Source of the DNA: Gammaproteobacteria bacterium | Lineage (GTDB): Bacteria > Pseudomonadota > Gammaproteobacteria > VBWC01 | Reading direction: 5' to 3' | Assembly (NCBI GenBank): GCA_023266115.1 | Contig: JAHFRU010000004.1 | Coordinates: 80,001 to 144,000 of the forward strand | Length of the DNA: 64,000 nt | Shown here: positions 53,637 through 63,394 of the stretch, one piece after another | Position numbering within the stretch: the first letter of the stretch is position 1 | How the letters are laid out: every line of letters begins with the position of its first letter | The notes under the pieces: generated by a model | Told to the model about the DNA's origin: nothing | Database searches by the model: none | The model's input: only the letters and a program-made list of their open reading frames with translations | Position numbers and translations under genes: made by a program

Positions 53637-53945
53637 TCAGATTTTCAAGCGCTGTACGACCCGTCCGTTACAGAGGTGCTCGTCGATTATCTCATCGAGA
53701 TCGTCCCGGTCGACGTAGGTATACCAGACCGCCTCGGGGTAGACAACCAGCACTGGCCCCGCGCTGCAACGGTCCAGACACCCGGCGGTATTCACGCGCA
53801 CACCGCCCTTGCCGGCGATACCCATCTCCTTGGAGCGCACCTTCGCATAGTCGCGCATCGACTGCGCATCAAAGTTCTGGCAACAGGCGCTGCCATCGTC
53901 ACTCTGATTCACACAAAAAAACACGTGGTGGCGATAATACGACAT
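53637..53945 (-). CDS. Thioredoxin-like [2Fe-2S] ferredoxin
   Basis: A 102-residue protein with the four-cysteine pattern of the NuoE-like ferredoxin fold: FFCVNQSDDGSACC near the N terminus and NTAGCLDRCSAGPVLVVYPE further on. The extra cysteine in ACC leaves ligand choice slightly open. Such small ferredoxins bind a [2Fe-2S] cluster and act as soluble electron carriers. Divergent from the GlcF-like gene, 44 bases apart, so a shared control region is likely. Confidence 0.88.
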   Translation of the reverse strand: MSYYRHHVFFCVNQSDDGSACCQNFDAQSMRDYAKVRSKEMGIAGKGGVRVNTAGCLDRCSAGPVLVVYPEAVWYTYVDRDDLDEIIDEHLCNGRVVQRLKI

Positions 53946-53989
53946 AAACCTCTATTCCGTAGAATAATTCAGCGACGCATTAGAGTATC

Positions 53990-55300
53990 ATGAACGATCT
54001 CCGTGAACCGTGTTTGCGCCCTAGTCCGTTGTCATTACGTTCCGCCGTAGATCCTGATATGCGAGTCGACCACAAGGCCAAGCTGGTTTCAGACGCCGAC
54101 CGCTGCGTGATGTGCGGCCTGTGCTCACCAAGCTGTCCAACCTACCTGAAGACCAGAAACGAGGCGGAATCGCCACGCGGCCGTGTAGCGTTGATCAACG
54201 CCTTCGCCAGCGGACAACTGGCGGTCACCGCACGCTTGCTGGCGCACGTCGAAAGCTGCCTGCTTTGCCGCGCATGCGAGGCGATATGCCCGTCGGGCGT
54301 CGAGGTCACAGCGCTGATTGATCGTGCGCGTGCCGAGGTGGCGACTGACCGGCATCGGTCTCAACGCCAGCGCGTGTTCGATCTCGTTTTAAACAATCCG
54401 CGATGGCTGCGCCTGTCGGGCAGGGCCTTACGCTGGGGCGAGCGCAGCGGTTTGCGGGCGTTCGCGAGATACTCTGGTGCGATGAAGGCGACCGGACTGA
54501 ATACTGTCGATGACCGGTTACCGGAAATCCCGGCCCAACTACGATTGCGTCGCTACTACCCCGCCGCCGGCGAGCCACGCGGCGATGTCGCGATGTTTCG
54601 CGGCTGCGCCACCGCCGTGCTCGATATGGCAACGCTGTTAGACGCGACCCACGTATTGAACCGCCTCGGTATCAATGTGCACGTCCCGCCGGATCAGGTC
54701 TGTTGCGGCGCATTGCATCACCACGACGGCGCACCGGAGGTCGCGGAATCCATGGCCAAAAAAAACGTGCGGGCGTTTGACCAACAGAACGTCGACGCGA
54801 TAGTGAGCGTCGCCAGCGGTTGCACTGCCATGCTCGCTGATTACGAAACCCTCTGGCACGGCGTTGCAGGCACGCCGGCTTTTGCCAGCAAGGTGACTGA
54901 TATTAACCGGTTTCTAATACAAACTTCCTGGCCGGCCGGTACGGTGGTTGCACCTCTGCGAAAACGTGTCGCCGTACACCTGCCGTGCAGCCAGGCGTTC
55001 GGGCTGAGTGACGCAACCTCGACCGCCGAGTTATTGAGGAAGATTCCTGACGTCGACCTTGTCGCGCTGCCCGGTAACAAGATTTGTTGCGGCGCCGCCG
55101 GCAGCCATATGTTGACGCACAGCGACATGGCCGATGCGCTGCTGGCCGACAAACTGGCCGAACTGAAAAAAATCGCACCGGACATCCTGGTGACGTCCAA
55201 TATCGGTTGCGCGTTGCACTTCCGCCACGGCTTGAAAAACGCCGGCCTCGACGTTGAGGTCCTGCACCCGGTCGCACTGCTCCGCCGCCAGATGACCTGA
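53990..55300 (+). CDS. GlcF-like Fe-S oxidoreductase subunit
   Basis: A 436-residue cytoplasmic protein with two [4Fe-4S] motifs (CVMCGLCSPSCPTY and CLLCRACEAICPSG) followed by two CCG domains (VCCGALHHHDG; KICCGAAGSHMLTH), the plan of glycolate oxidase subunit GlcF and of HdrD/LutA-type proteins. The flavin subunits GlcD and GlcE are not in the window, so the electron donor is not known. The nearby gph gene makes glycolate from phosphoglycolate, which would fit a glycolate role, but they are 8 kb apart. Confidence 0.87.
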   Translation: MNDLREPCLRPSPLSLRSAVDPDMRVDHKAKLVSDADRCVMCGLCSPSCPTYLKTRNEAESPRGRVALINAFASGQLAVTARLLAHVESCLLCRACEAICPSGVEVTALIDRARAEVATDRHRSQRQRVFDLVLNNPRWLRLSGRALRWGERSGLRAFARYSGAMKATGLNTVDDRLPEIPAQLRLRRYYPAAGEPRGDVAMFRGCATAVLDMATLLDATHVLNRLGINVHVPPDQVCCGALHHHDGAPEVAESMAKKNVRAFDQQNVDAIVSVASGCTAMLADYETLWHGVAGTPAFASKVTDINRFLIQTSWPAGTVVAPLRKRVAVHLPCSQAFGLSDATSTAELLRKIPDVDLVALPGNKICCGAAGSHMLTHSDMADALLADKLAELKKIAPDILVTSNIGCALHFRHGLKNAGLDVEVLHPVALLRRQMT

Positions 55301-55350
55301 ACGCCAGCGGATCAGTCGCGGGCAGCACCGTTTTAAGGTAACCTGGACCC

Positions 55351-55995
55351 ATGGATACCCGCCGACAGACAGTCGCCGACCATATTATTGCCAACCTGGA
55401 TCAGGCTGCACGTACGGTGTTCGGCCGACCAACGCCCACCGAGCGGGCGAACCCCGGCGGATCGGTCGCAGAAAACCGGTTGAGCGACCGGGAACGGCTC
55501 GAGTCCGCTCGCTTAATGCGCGTCAACCACGCCGGTGAAGTGGCCGCGCAGGCCCTTTATCAGGGACAGGCGTTGACTGCAAAGCTGCCCGGCGTGCGCG
55601 CCCGCATGGAACGCGCAGCGCTTGAGGAAAACGATCATTTGCTCTGGTGCGAGCAACGGCTCGACGAACTGGGCAGCCACACCAGTTACCTGAATCCGCT
55701 GTGGCACGCGGGATCGCTGCTGATCGGCGCCTGCGCCGGCCTGGCGGGTGATAAGTGGAGCCTCGGCTTCGTCGCGGAGACCGAACACCAGGTGGTCGCC
55801 CACCTGCAAAATCACCTGTCGAGCCTGCCGCAGAGCGACCTCAAAAGCCGCGCGATTCTGGAGCAGATGGCTGAAGATGAGGGCCGCCATGCAACCGTGG
55901 CGGTGCAAGCGGGCGGCGCCAACCTGCCCGCGCCGGTGAAAACCGCGATGTCATTAATATCCAGCATCATGACGCGCACCGCCTACCGCCTCTAG
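55351..55995 (+). CDS. coq7: 3-demethoxyubiquinol 3-hydroxylase
   Basis: Di-iron carboxylate monooxygenase of ubiquinone synthesis, 214 residues. The E-x-x-H style ligands appear in [36 protein letters not shown] and [11 protein letters not shown]. Presence shows the organism makes ubiquinone with an oxygen-dependent step, so it can live aerobically. Position next to speD matches Pseudomonas. Confidence 0.95.
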   Translation: MDTRRQTVADHIIANLDQAARTVFGRPTPTERANPGGSVAENRLSDRERLESARLMRVNHAGEVAAQALYQGQALTAKLPGVRARMERAALEENDHLLWCEQRLDELGSHTSYLNPLWHAGSLLIGACAGLAGDKWSLGFVAETEHQVVAHLQNHLSSLPQSDLKSRAILEQMAEDEGRHATVAVQAGGANLPAPVKTAMSLISSIMTRTAYRL

Positions 55996-56028
55996 TTAGC
56001 CAGAGAATTCTCCAGGGGCGCAGGCGGA

Positions 56029-56847
56029 CTAACGAGTGACGTTTCTGCCGTAGAATATTTCGGCCATTTCCCGCTGCAAACGATCTTCTATCACCTTCTT
56101 TTCCTGGGCGGTGAGATCCTTGGCGTCGGACCCGAACAGGTAGTTGTTCAGATCGAAGTCTTTCAGAATCATCTTCGTGTGAAAGATATTCTCCTGATAG
56201 ACATTCACATCCACCATCTGATACCGGTTTCTCGTATCGCGCGACAGAAAATTCTGGATCGAATCGATCTTGTGATCGATGTAATGCTTGCTTCCCTTGA
56301 CGTCGCGCGTAAAGCCGCGCACACGATAATCCATGATCACGATATCCGATTCGAAACTGTGAATCAGGTAATTCAACGCCTTGAGCGGTGAAACGCGACC
56401 ACAGGTTGACACGTCGATATCGGCGCGGAACGTGCTGATATCGGTATCGGGATGACTTTCCGGATAGGTATGTACCGTCAAGTGACTCTTATCCAGATGC
56501 GCAACAACGGCGTCCGGTAGTGGGCCGGGCTCTTCCACATCCGAAACCTGCATCGTCGACGACTGCGTGTGCAACTGTTCCTCGGCGATCAGCATCGTCA
56601 CGCTGGCGCCCTGCGGATCGTAATCCTGATGCGCGATATTCAATATCGTCGCGCCGATGATGTTCGAGACGTCCGTGAGGATGTTCTTCAACCGCTCGGC
56701 GTTATAGGCGGTATTAATGTACTCGATATATTCACGGCGCTGCGCCGGCGACTTCGCATAGCAGACATCGTAAATATTAAAACTGAGCGACTTCGTCAGG
56801 TTGTTAAAACCATGCAACTTCAACTTCTTCAGTGGTTTCACGATCAT
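56029..56847 (-). CDS. speD: S-adenosylmethionine decarboxylase
   Basis: Pyruvoyl enzyme that supplies decarboxylated AdoMet for spermidine. Very close to the E. coli SpeD pattern: [17 protein letters not shown] at the start and [17 protein letters not shown], where self-cleavage before S121 creates the pyruvoyl group. [24 protein letters not shown] and [10 protein letters not shown] follow. ATG 56847 (272 residues) is preferred over the TTG at 56865. Confidence 0.96.
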   Translation of the reverse strand: MIVKPLKKLKLHGFNNLTKSLSFNIYDVCYAKSPAQRREYIEYINTAYNAERLKNILTDVSNIIGATILNIAHQDYDPQGASVTMLIAEEQLHTQSSTMQVSDVEEPGPLPDAVVAHLDKSHLTVHTYPESHPDTDISTFRADIDVSTCGRVSPLKALNYLIHSFESDIVIMDYRVRGFTRDVKGSKHYIDHKIDSIQNFLSRDTRNRYQMVDVNVYQENIFHTKMILKDFDLNNYLFGSDAKDLTAQEKKVIEDRLQREMAEIFYGRNVTR

Positions 56848-56983
56848 GCGCAACGGCCCCAGCAAAAAACGAAAACCCGTACGGTCACCTTCCGCCTCCC
56901 GGCAGACCGCGTATTATTTCGCAAGCGTACCCGCTTCGCAAACCGTTCAATGACAAACGCCGCAGGAACGGTGGCTTTTTGGC

Positions 56984-57379
56984 CTATTTCCCGGCGATGG
57001 GCGGGTGGTGGATGAACTGCACCGAAATACCCGAGGGATCTTCGCAATAAAAGCTGCGGGCGCCATCGCGATGCGTACGCGGCGCCGTCTTCATGACGGC
57101 GCCATTGACCTTGAGATGGTCGTACCAGAGATCCACGTCGGTGGCGTGATTGAGCAGGAAGCCAATATGATCAAGGCGCTGGGGGCCATCGGGCGCGTGG
57201 CGGCTGTGGTGCAGCGCCAGATTATCGTTGCCGCTGGTCAGATAGACGTTGGCAGAATCCGGTCGCCACTCAACAGTCATGCCGACCAGATCGACATAAA
57301 AACGCTCGCTGGCCTCCAGATCGGCGACAAACAGCGCCACGTGGCACATGCCGGCGGTCGGGGGCGGTCGTTGTGCCAT
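56984..57379 (-). CDS. VOC (glyoxalase/dioxygenase-fold) family protein
   Basis: A 131-residue single VOC domain built of two beta-alpha-beta-beta-beta units. Candidate metal ligands are H13 (CHVALFVAD), H-region LDHIGFLLNH and the glutamate/glutamine near the end (GISVQFIHH). This could be a lactoylglutathione-lyase-like or resistance-type enzyme; the substrate cannot be told. It ends the small group with the OsmC-like gene, which starts four bases beyond. Confidence 0.85.
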   Translation of the reverse strand: MAQRPPPTAGMCHVALFVADLEASERFYVDLVGMTVEWRPDSANVYLTSGNDNLALHHSRHAPDGPQRLDHIGFLLNHATDVDLWYDHLKVNGAVMKTAPRTHRDGARSFYCEDPSGISVQFIHHPPIAGK

Positions 57380-57382
57380 CGG

Positions 57383-57820
57383 TTACGGCCCGTTTCCCTG
57401 ACTGCCTGCCTCGACGATCTCGTAGCTGTGCGAGATGTCGACGACCTTGCCCAGCATGATCGACGCCGAACAATACTTGGTTGCGGTCAACTCGACCGCC
57501 CGGCGTACCGCTTCCTCCCTGATCCCGCGACCCGTCACGACGTAACGAACATGAATCTTGGTAAACACCTTCGGCGTCGCGCTGGCGCGCTCGCCGTCCA
57601 GTTCTACCACGCAATCCATGACATCGTGTCTGCCCTTGCGAAGGATGTGCACCACATCGTACGCGGTGCAGGCGCCCATACCCATCAGCAACAATTCCAT
57701 CGGTCTGGCGCCCAGATTCCGTCCCCCACCCTCTTTCGGACCGTCAATGACAATCGCGTGTCCGCTCTCCGATTCTCCGACGAACATCGCATCCTGAACC
57801 CATTTAATATTGATTTTCAT
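57383..57820 (-). CDS. OsmC family protein (YhfA-like)
   Basis: ATG 57820 with GAGG six bases upstream gives 145 residues; the track start adds 20 residues. OsmC fold with the two conserved cysteines in MGMGACTAYDVV and TKYCSASIML, and PKEGGGRNLGARPMELLL. OsmC proteins reduce organic peroxides or handle related thiols. In E. coli the similar yhfA lies divergent from crp, exactly as here. Confidence 0.9.
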   Translation of the reverse strand: MKINIKWVQDAMFVGESESGHAIVIDGPKEGGGRNLGARPMELLLMGMGACTAYDVVHILRKGRHDVMDCVVELDGERASATPKVFTKIHVRYVVTGRGIREEAVRRAVELTATKYCSASIMLGKVVDISHSYEIVEAGSQGNGP

Positions 57821-57950
57821 GAACTGCCTCACAAAAAAAGCTAAACAGACACCTGTTCGCGGCCGACAATATAGACACAAAATTTATGCTGGCTTGCCTT
57901 TCAGTAATCAGCATCCGAGAATGGCAGTATTATAGGTTCAGCCTACATTT

Positions 57951-58586
57951 ATGGCACGCTTACAAAATAGTCTGGCCGATAACCCGACGATCGAACGGTT
58001 TCTCGCGCACTGCCATCGCCGGCGTTATCCTGCCAAGAGTGTGATTATCTACGCCGGGGACAAGCCGGATGTACTGTATTTCGTCATCCAGGGTTCGGTC
58101 AGCGTGCTAATCGAGGACGACGGCAACGAAATTGTCCTTGCCTACCTCAACGCCGGCGACTTCTTCGGCGAAATGGGTCTGTTCGACGAGGATCAGCAGC
58201 GCACCGCCTGGGTCCGGGCCAAGTCGCAGTGTGAGATCGCCGAAATTAGTTATACGAAATTCCGTCACCTCGCCCAGGAAGACCCGGAAATCCTCTTCAT
58301 GCTGGCTTCGCAGATGGCCTGCCGGCTGCGCCGCACGAGCAACAACGTCGGGCGCCTGGCCTTCATGGACGTCAGCGGCCGTATTGCCGGCACGCTGCTG
58401 GATCTGTGCAAGGAGCCGGACGCCGTCACCCATCCGGACGGCATGCAGATACGCATCACGCGCCAGGAGCTTGGCCGTATCGTCGGGTGCTCACGCGAGA
58501 TGGCCGGACGGGTTCTGAAAAGCCTCGAGTCACAAGGCCTGATCTCGGCCAAGGGTAAAACAGTCGTCGTCTTCGGCACTCGTTAA
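57951..58586 (+). CDS. crp: CRP/Vfr family cyclic-AMP receptor regulator
   Basis: A 211-residue transcription factor with an N-terminal cyclic-nucleotide domain ([28 protein letters not shown] with the phosphate-binding RTA) and a C-terminal helix-turn-helix ([29 protein letters not shown]). The recognition helix RExxGRVL matches that of CRP/Vfr, so it should bind TGTGA-N6-TCACA sites such as the one at 4784. Between trpC and the OsmC-like gene, as vfr in Pseudomonas. Confidence 0.94.
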   Translation: MARLQNSLADNPTIERFLAHCHRRRYPAKSVIIYAGDKPDVLYFVIQGSVSVLIEDDGNEIVLAYLNAGDFFGEMGLFDEDQQRTAWVRAKSQCEIAEISYTKFRHLAQEDPEILFMLASQMACRLRRTSNNVGRLAFMDVSGRIAGTLLDLCKEPDAVTHPDGMQIRITRQELGRIVGCSREMAGRVLKSLESQGLISAKGKTVVVFGTR

Positions 58587-58593
58587 CGCACGA

Positions 58594-58611
58594 CGGGCAG
58601 CGGACTGCCCG
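58594..58611. terminator. Hairpin between convergent crp and barrel genes
   Basis: CGGGCAG-CGGA-CTGCCCG, a perfect 7-bp stem directly after the crp stop. No T-run follows, so termination activity is uncertain. Confidence 0.35.
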
Positions 58612-58635
58612 CCGACACGGCTGGGGTTATCGACA

Positions 58636-59298
58636 TCAGAAGCGGTAGGCGAAACCCAACGCTATCACCGGATACAATTCAAAAGCATCGAGCGCCTTGT
58701 TAAGATTCTTTTGCTCTTGCGCAAGCTCGGACTGGAATGTCGGATCCGTTGCCAGCGTACCGTCTGCCGTCAGCTTTGACTCAGTGCTTCCCTGGAACAG
58801 CACACCAATATCCAACACAAACGTAAACCTGTCGTCCTTGCTAACTGCGTTGCCCCAACCGATACCAACGTATGGCGTCAGATCGTCAAATGCCACGGTC
58901 CCGCGCAACGTTCCCACCTCGCTCGGTGTATAGACTGTGCTGCCGATCGTATAGGACGTATTCGTCGGTTTGGCGACTAACGACAATTCGTTGTTGTTGA
59001 ACGCAGCACCGGCACTCAGGCGCATGCCACCCGAAAATGGATGCCAGTCGAACATCATCATGATGGAGCTGAGGTTCAAATCGATATTATAGTCAACCCC
59101 GTCCTCGGCACCGTTGCGCGCCAAATTCAGCACGTTCAGCCCCACGCGCCCGTTGACGTTATGCATCAAATCCTTGGTTAGCTCAACACCGACACCAAGC
59201 GTACCAAGTTTGGCGCCCACACCGACATCCGCCATCGTCATCGACGGCAGCAGTAACGCGCCTGTGACCGTCGCCAACATCCCGTTCCTGATCATCAT
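58636..59298 (-). CDS. Small outer-membrane beta-barrel protein of unknown function
   Basis: A 220-residue protein with a signal peptide (MLATVTGALLLPSMTMA), eight or so amphipathic strands (VGVGAKLGTLGVGVELTKDL, RLSAGAAFNNNELSLVA, TPYVGIGWG) and the C-terminal sorting signal ALGFAYRF. It resembles small integral barrels such as the OmpW/CarO groups, but I cannot assign it to one. Monocistronic between crp and trpC. Confidence 0.78.
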   Translation of the reverse strand: MMIRNGMLATVTGALLLPSMTMADVGVGAKLGTLGVGVELTKDLMHNVNGRVGLNVLNLARNGAEDGVDYNIDLNLSSIMMMFDWHPFSGGMRLSAGAAFNNNELSLVAKPTNTSYTIGSTVYTPSEVGTLRGTVAFDDLTPYVGIGWGNAVSKDDRFTFVLDIGVLFQGSTESKLTADGTLATDPTFQSELAQEQKNLNKALDAFELYPVIALGFAYRF

Positions 59299-59375
59299 CG
59301 TGTACCTCCCACGCTAGGCAGTTACGGTTGAAGAAACCGCTACAGGAAGCCGTATCGGCCTGTGATGGGCTATGT

Positions 59376-60179
59376 TTAGGTGTGCCCGTCGAACAACCGG
59401 CGCAGCTGCGCACCGGGATCCGAGGCGGTCATGAATGCCTCACCTACCAGAAACACGTTCACCCCATGGCGCCGCATACGGGCGACATCGGCCGGCGTAT
59501 GGATGCCGCTTTCCGTCACGACAATCCGGCCGGCAGGAATCACAGCGACCAAATCGAGCGTCGTTTCTAGACGGGTCTTGAAGGTCTTTAGATTACGGTT
59601 ATTGATGCCAATCAGCCGGGCATCAAGGGTGAGCGCGCGGACCAATTCCACGGCATCATGAACCTCGACCAGAACGTCCATGCCGAGACGCGCCGCCAAT
59701 GCCGCGAGTTCCCGCATATGCTCGTCGTCTAGCGCGGCAACAATTAACAGAATGCAGTCCGCGCCGATCGCACGCGCTTCGTATACCTGATACGGATCGA
59801 TGATGAAATCCTTGCGTAGCACCGGCAGACGACACGCGGCGCGCACCTGCACGAGATACTCATCGTCACCCTGGAAGAAATCTCGATCGGTCAGCACCGA
59901 CAGGCAAGTGGCGCCCGCCTGCTCATATGCCGTCGCTATCTCGACCGGGTAAAAATCCTCGCGCAGCACACCTTTGCTCGGCGAGGCTTTTTTTATCTCG
60001 GCAATGACCGCCGCATGACCGTGCGCAATCACGGACTCGATTGCCTGGCGAAAACCGCGCGGCATCGGCGCCGAACGCGCCCGGCTCTCCAGCTCCGCAA
60101 GCGATACTCGCGCGCGGCAGGCGGCAACTTCCTCCGCCTTGCGCCGCAGAATGGCTTGTAAGATATCCGGCTGTTGCAT
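59376..60179 (-). CDS. trpC: Indole-3-glycerol phosphate synthase
   Basis: TIM-barrel enzyme of tryptophan biosynthesis. Motifs: [82 protein letters not shown]. The ATG at 60179 with AGG upstream gives 267 residues; the track adds five more. It is monofunctional (no TrpF fusion). Last of the trpEGDC set. Confidence 0.97.
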   Translation of the reverse strand: MQQPDILQAILRRKAEEVAACRARVSLAELESRARSAPMPRGFRQAIESVIAHGHAAVIAEIKKASPSKGVLREDFYPVEIATAYEQAGATCLSVLTDRDFFQGDDEYLVQVRAACRLPVLRKDFIIDPYQVYEARAIGADCILLIVAALDDEHMRELAALAARLGMDVLVEVHDAVELVRALTLDARLIGINNRNLKTFKTRLETTLDLVAVIPAGRIVVTESGIHTPADVARMRRHGVNVFLVGEAFMTASDPGAQLRRLFDGHT

Positions 60180-60237
60180 GGCTGCCTGTAACAATCGGTG
60201 ATTGCGCTATGACGTAAAGATCAAGGCAAAAGGCCTT

Positions 60238-61257
60238 TCACGCGAAGCGGTTGGTATATTGGACGAAACGATCCAGCCTGTCGCGCGCAGCACCGGAGGC
60301 AATCACTGCCTGTGCCCGGGCAACGCCCTCTGACAGTGTGGCTTCGATGTCGGCCGCATAAATCGCCGCACCGGCATTCAACATAACGACATCGCGCGCC
60401 GCGCCAGGCGTGTTGCCCAGCGCCGCACGCATCATGGCCAGGCTTTGCTGCGGGTTCTCGACCTTGAGTTCACGGATAGGCGCCCGCGCCAGACCAAATT
60501 GCTCTGGCGTAATCGTGTACGCGTTGATCAGGCCTTCCTTCAATTCCGCGACATCGGTAGGCGCGCCAATACTGATCTCGTCCAGCCCATCGTCGGCGTG
60601 TACGACAAGTACGTGTCGACTACCGAGGCGCGCCAGCGTTTCGGCAAGCGGAATCAGCCATTGGCGCGCGAACACGCCGACTACCTGACTCGGCGCTCCG
60701 GCCGGGTTCGTCAACGGTCCAAGCAGGTTGAACACCGTGCGCACACCCATTTCGCGCCGCGGCCCTATCGCATGCTTCATCGCACTGTGATACAGCGGCG
60801 CAAACATAAAACCCACGCCAACATCGACGATACACTGCGCGACCTGCGCCGGTGTCAGATCGAGATTCACACCGGCCGCCTCCAGCACATCGGCGCTGCC
60901 GCAGCTGCTGGACACTGACCGGTTGCCGTGCTTTGCGGAATGACCGCCGGCCGCCGCGACGACAAACGCGCTGGTGGTGGAGATATTGAAGGTATGCGCG
61001 GCGTCACCACCGGTGCCGCAGGTATCGACCAGATGCGGCACGTCGACCGCGACACGCGTCACCAGATCGCGCATGACCTGGGCTGCGGCGGCAATTTCCT
61101 CGACGGTCTCGCCCTTCATGCGCAGACCGATCAAAAATCCGCCGATCTGCGCCGGCGTCGCCTGACCGGTCATGATGGTACGCATCACGTCGGTCATCTC
61201 ACCGGCGCTGAGGTCGCGGCCTTCGGTCAACGCACGTATCGCCGTTTGAATATCCAT
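60238..61257 (-). CDS. trpD: Anthranilate phosphoribosyltransferase
   Basis: Transfers phosphoribose from PRPP to anthranilate. The 339-residue protein has the PRPP loop [36 protein letters not shown] and [21 protein letters not shown]. It lies between trpG (26-base gap) and trpC (58-base gap). Confidence 0.97.
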   Translation of the reverse strand: MDIQTAIRALTEGRDLSAGEMTDVMRTIMTGQATPAQIGGFLIGLRMKGETVEEIAAAAQVMRDLVTRVAVDVPHLVDTCGTGGDAAHTFNISTTSAFVVAAAGGHSAKHGNRSVSSSCGSADVLEAAGVNLDLTPAQVAQCIVDVGVGFMFAPLYHSAMKHAIGPRREMGVRTVFNLLGPLTNPAGAPSQVVGVFARQWLIPLAETLARLGSRHVLVVHADDGLDEISIGAPTDVAELKEGLINAYTITPEQFGLARAPIRELKVENPQQSLAMMRAALGNTPGAARDVVMLNAGAAIYAADIEATLSEGVARAQAVIASGAARDRLDRFVQYTNRFA

Positions 61258-61283
61258 CTGTTGCGCCGTCGATATCCGTAATT

Positions 61284-61871
61284 TCAGCCTGTAGTGCGTT
61301 CCAGAAAATTCTTCAGCAACTGGTGCCCATGCTCCGTCAGGATCGACTCGGGATGAAACTGCACACCCTCGACTGCCAGATGACGATGCCGCAGCCCCAT
61401 CACCTCGTCGACCGCGCCGTCAGCGTTTTGCGTCCAGGCCGTGATTTCCAGGCAGGCCGGCAGGCTGTCGCGCGCCACCACCAGCGAATGATAGCGCGTC
61501 GCCTGAAACGGACTCTGCAGCCCCGTGAATACCCCCGTGCCATTGTGGTGGATCGCCGACGTCTTGCCATGCATGACCGCGTGCGCATGCACCACCTTGC
61601 CGCCAAACACCTGCCCGATACACTGGTGACCCAGACACACGCCGAGCAGCGGAATCTTGCCGGCAAATGCCTGGATCACGTCGTTGGATACACCAGCCTC
61701 GTTGGGCGTGCATGGTCCCGGCGAGATCACAATCTGCGCCGGCTTCATGCGGTCGATTTCGCCCACCGACAACTGATCGTTACGGAACACGCGCACCTCG
61801 GCGCCGAGCTCACCCAGGTACTGCACCAGGTTATAGGTGAACGAATCGTAGTTGTCGATCATCAACAACAT
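61284..61871 (-). CDS. trpG: Anthranilate synthase glutamine amidotransferase subunit
   Basis: Class I glutaminase that supplies ammonia to TrpE. Starting at ATG 61871 ([20 protein letters not shown]), 195 residues; the track start overlaps trpE and adds unrelated residues. Catalytic nucleophile cysteine in [17 protein letters not shown], and the His-Glu pair in [15 protein letters not shown]. It begins eight bases after the trpE stop. Confidence 0.97.
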   Translation of the reverse strand: MLLMIDNYDSFTYNLVQYLGELGAEVRVFRNDQLSVGEIDRMKPAQIVISPGPCTPNEAGVSNDVIQAFAGKIPLLGVCLGHQCIGQVFGGKVVHAHAVMHGKTSAIHHNGTGVFTGLQSPFQATRYHSLVVARDSLPACLEITAWTQNADGAVDEVMGLRHRHLAVEGVQFHPESILTEHGHQLLKNFLERTTG

Positions 61872-61879
61872 AGAGGCCC

Positions 61880-63361
61880 CTATCCGCCAAACCCGCCGCT
61901 CTCGGCCAACGCTACCGCGCGGAATATCGCGCGACCCTTGCTCATTGTTTCCTTCCATTCCAGTGACGGCACCGAATCTGCGACGATTCCGGCACCCACC
62001 TGGATATGCAACGTCTGGTCCTTGATCACCGCTGTACGTATCGAGATCGCCGTATCCATATTGTTACCCCAACCGAGGTAACCAACCGCCCCCGCATAGA
62101 TGCCGCGCTTGACCGGCTCCAGCTCATCGATGATCTCCATCGCGCGGACTTTCGGCGCACCGCTGACCGTGCCGGCGGGAAAGGTCGCGCGCAACACATC
62201 GATTGCCGTCCTGCCGGGTGTCAACCGGCCGGTGACGTTCGACACGATATGCATCACATGGGAATACCGCTCGACGACCATTTTTTCGGTCAGCGTGACG
62301 GTGCCGGTTTCTGCCACACGACCGACATCGTTACGCCCCAGATCCACCAGCATCAGATGTTCGGCGAGCTCCTTCGGGTCGCTCAGCAGATCCTGCTCGA
62401 GATTTCGGTCCTCCCGCTCGCTGCTCCCGCGGCGACGCGTCCCGGCGATCGGCCTGACGGTGACAAGATCGTCCTCAAGACGCACCAGAATTTCCGGCGA
62501 CGATCCGACGATATGAAACCCGCCAAGGTCCAGATAATACATATATGGCGACGGATTGAGGCGACGCAACGCGCGATACAGGCTGAGCGGCGCTGCGCTA
62601 AAGGGAATCGACAGGCGTTGAGACAACACCACCTGCATGATATCGCCTTCGACTATATACTCCTTGGCACGACCGACCGCCGCCTCGAACTGCTCGCGAC
62701 TGAAGTCCGACTTGAAGTCCTCTTCGTCGACCTGTGCCACCGGGTGTTGCCGGGTTTCCGCCTGCAACGGCGCATGCAGCAACGCGACCAGCGCGTCGAG
62801 ACGCTGCTTCGCCGCGCCCCATGCATCGGCTTGCTTCGGATCCGCATGGACTATCAAATAAAGCTTGCCGGCGAGGTTATCAAACACGACCACTTCGTCG
62901 GAAACCATCAGCAATATGTCTGGCGTCCCGACCGTATCGGGATTCGGGCAAGTACGAATACGCGGCTCGATGTACCTGACGGCGTCGTAGCCGAAGTAGC
63001 CCACCAGCCCACCGGTGAATTTCGGCAGATCGCGCAGTTGCGGTGACCGGAAACGCCCCTTGAACGATTCGATCCACGCCAGCGGGTCCCTGACACTGAT
63101 CGTCTCGTCCACGGTTCCGTTGTGCAGTAGTTCGACATCATTGTCGCGGACTCGCACAATCGTCGTGCAGGGCAGGCCGATAATCGAGTAACGACCCCAT
63201 TTCTCGCCGCCCTGCACTGATTCAAACAAATACGAATACGGGCCATCGGCCAGTTTCAGGTAGGTACTCAACGGCGTATCAAGATCGGCGGGAACTTCGC
63301 GTACGACGGGGATGCGGTTAAAACCGGCGGCAGCGTATTCCTTGAACTGTTCTAATGACAT
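61880..63361 (-). CDS. trpE: Anthranilate synthase component I
   Basis: Chorismate-using enzyme that makes anthranilate with TrpG, 493 residues. Motifs of the family: N-terminal feedback region (LLESxx-like [11 protein letters not shown]), [70 protein letters not shown] and [17 protein letters not shown]. First trp gene of the block, directly downstream of gph. No leader peptide for attenuation was seen. Confidence 0.97.
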   Translation of the reverse strand: MSLEQFKEYAAAGFNRIPVVREVPADLDTPLSTYLKLADGPYSYLFESVQGGEKWGRYSIIGLPCTTIVRVRDNDVELLHNGTVDETISVRDPLAWIESFKGRFRSPQLRDLPKFTGGLVGYFGYDAVRYIEPRIRTCPNPDTVGTPDILLMVSDEVVVFDNLAGKLYLIVHADPKQADAWGAAKQRLDALVALLHAPLQAETRQHPVAQVDEEDFKSDFSREQFEAAVGRAKEYIVEGDIMQVVLSQRLSIPFSAAPLSLYRALRRLNPSPYMYYLDLGGFHIVGSSPEILVRLEDDLVTVRPIAGTRRRGSSEREDRNLEQDLLSDPKELAEHLMLVDLGRNDVGRVAETGTVTLTEKMVVERYSHVMHIVSNVTGRLTPGRTAIDVLRATFPAGTVSGAPKVRAMEIIDELEPVKRGIYAGAVGYLGWGNNMDTAISIRTAVIKDQTLHIQVGAGIVADSVPSLEWKETMSKGRAIFRAVALAESGGFGG

Positions 63362-63394
63362 TGCGGCATGTGTGCTGGTTGCCCGGCCCCGGTT

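Noticed and set aside
54758-54765. A8 run in the GlcF-like gene as another frameshift site
   Set aside because: The reading frame continues intact with conserved motifs on both sides.
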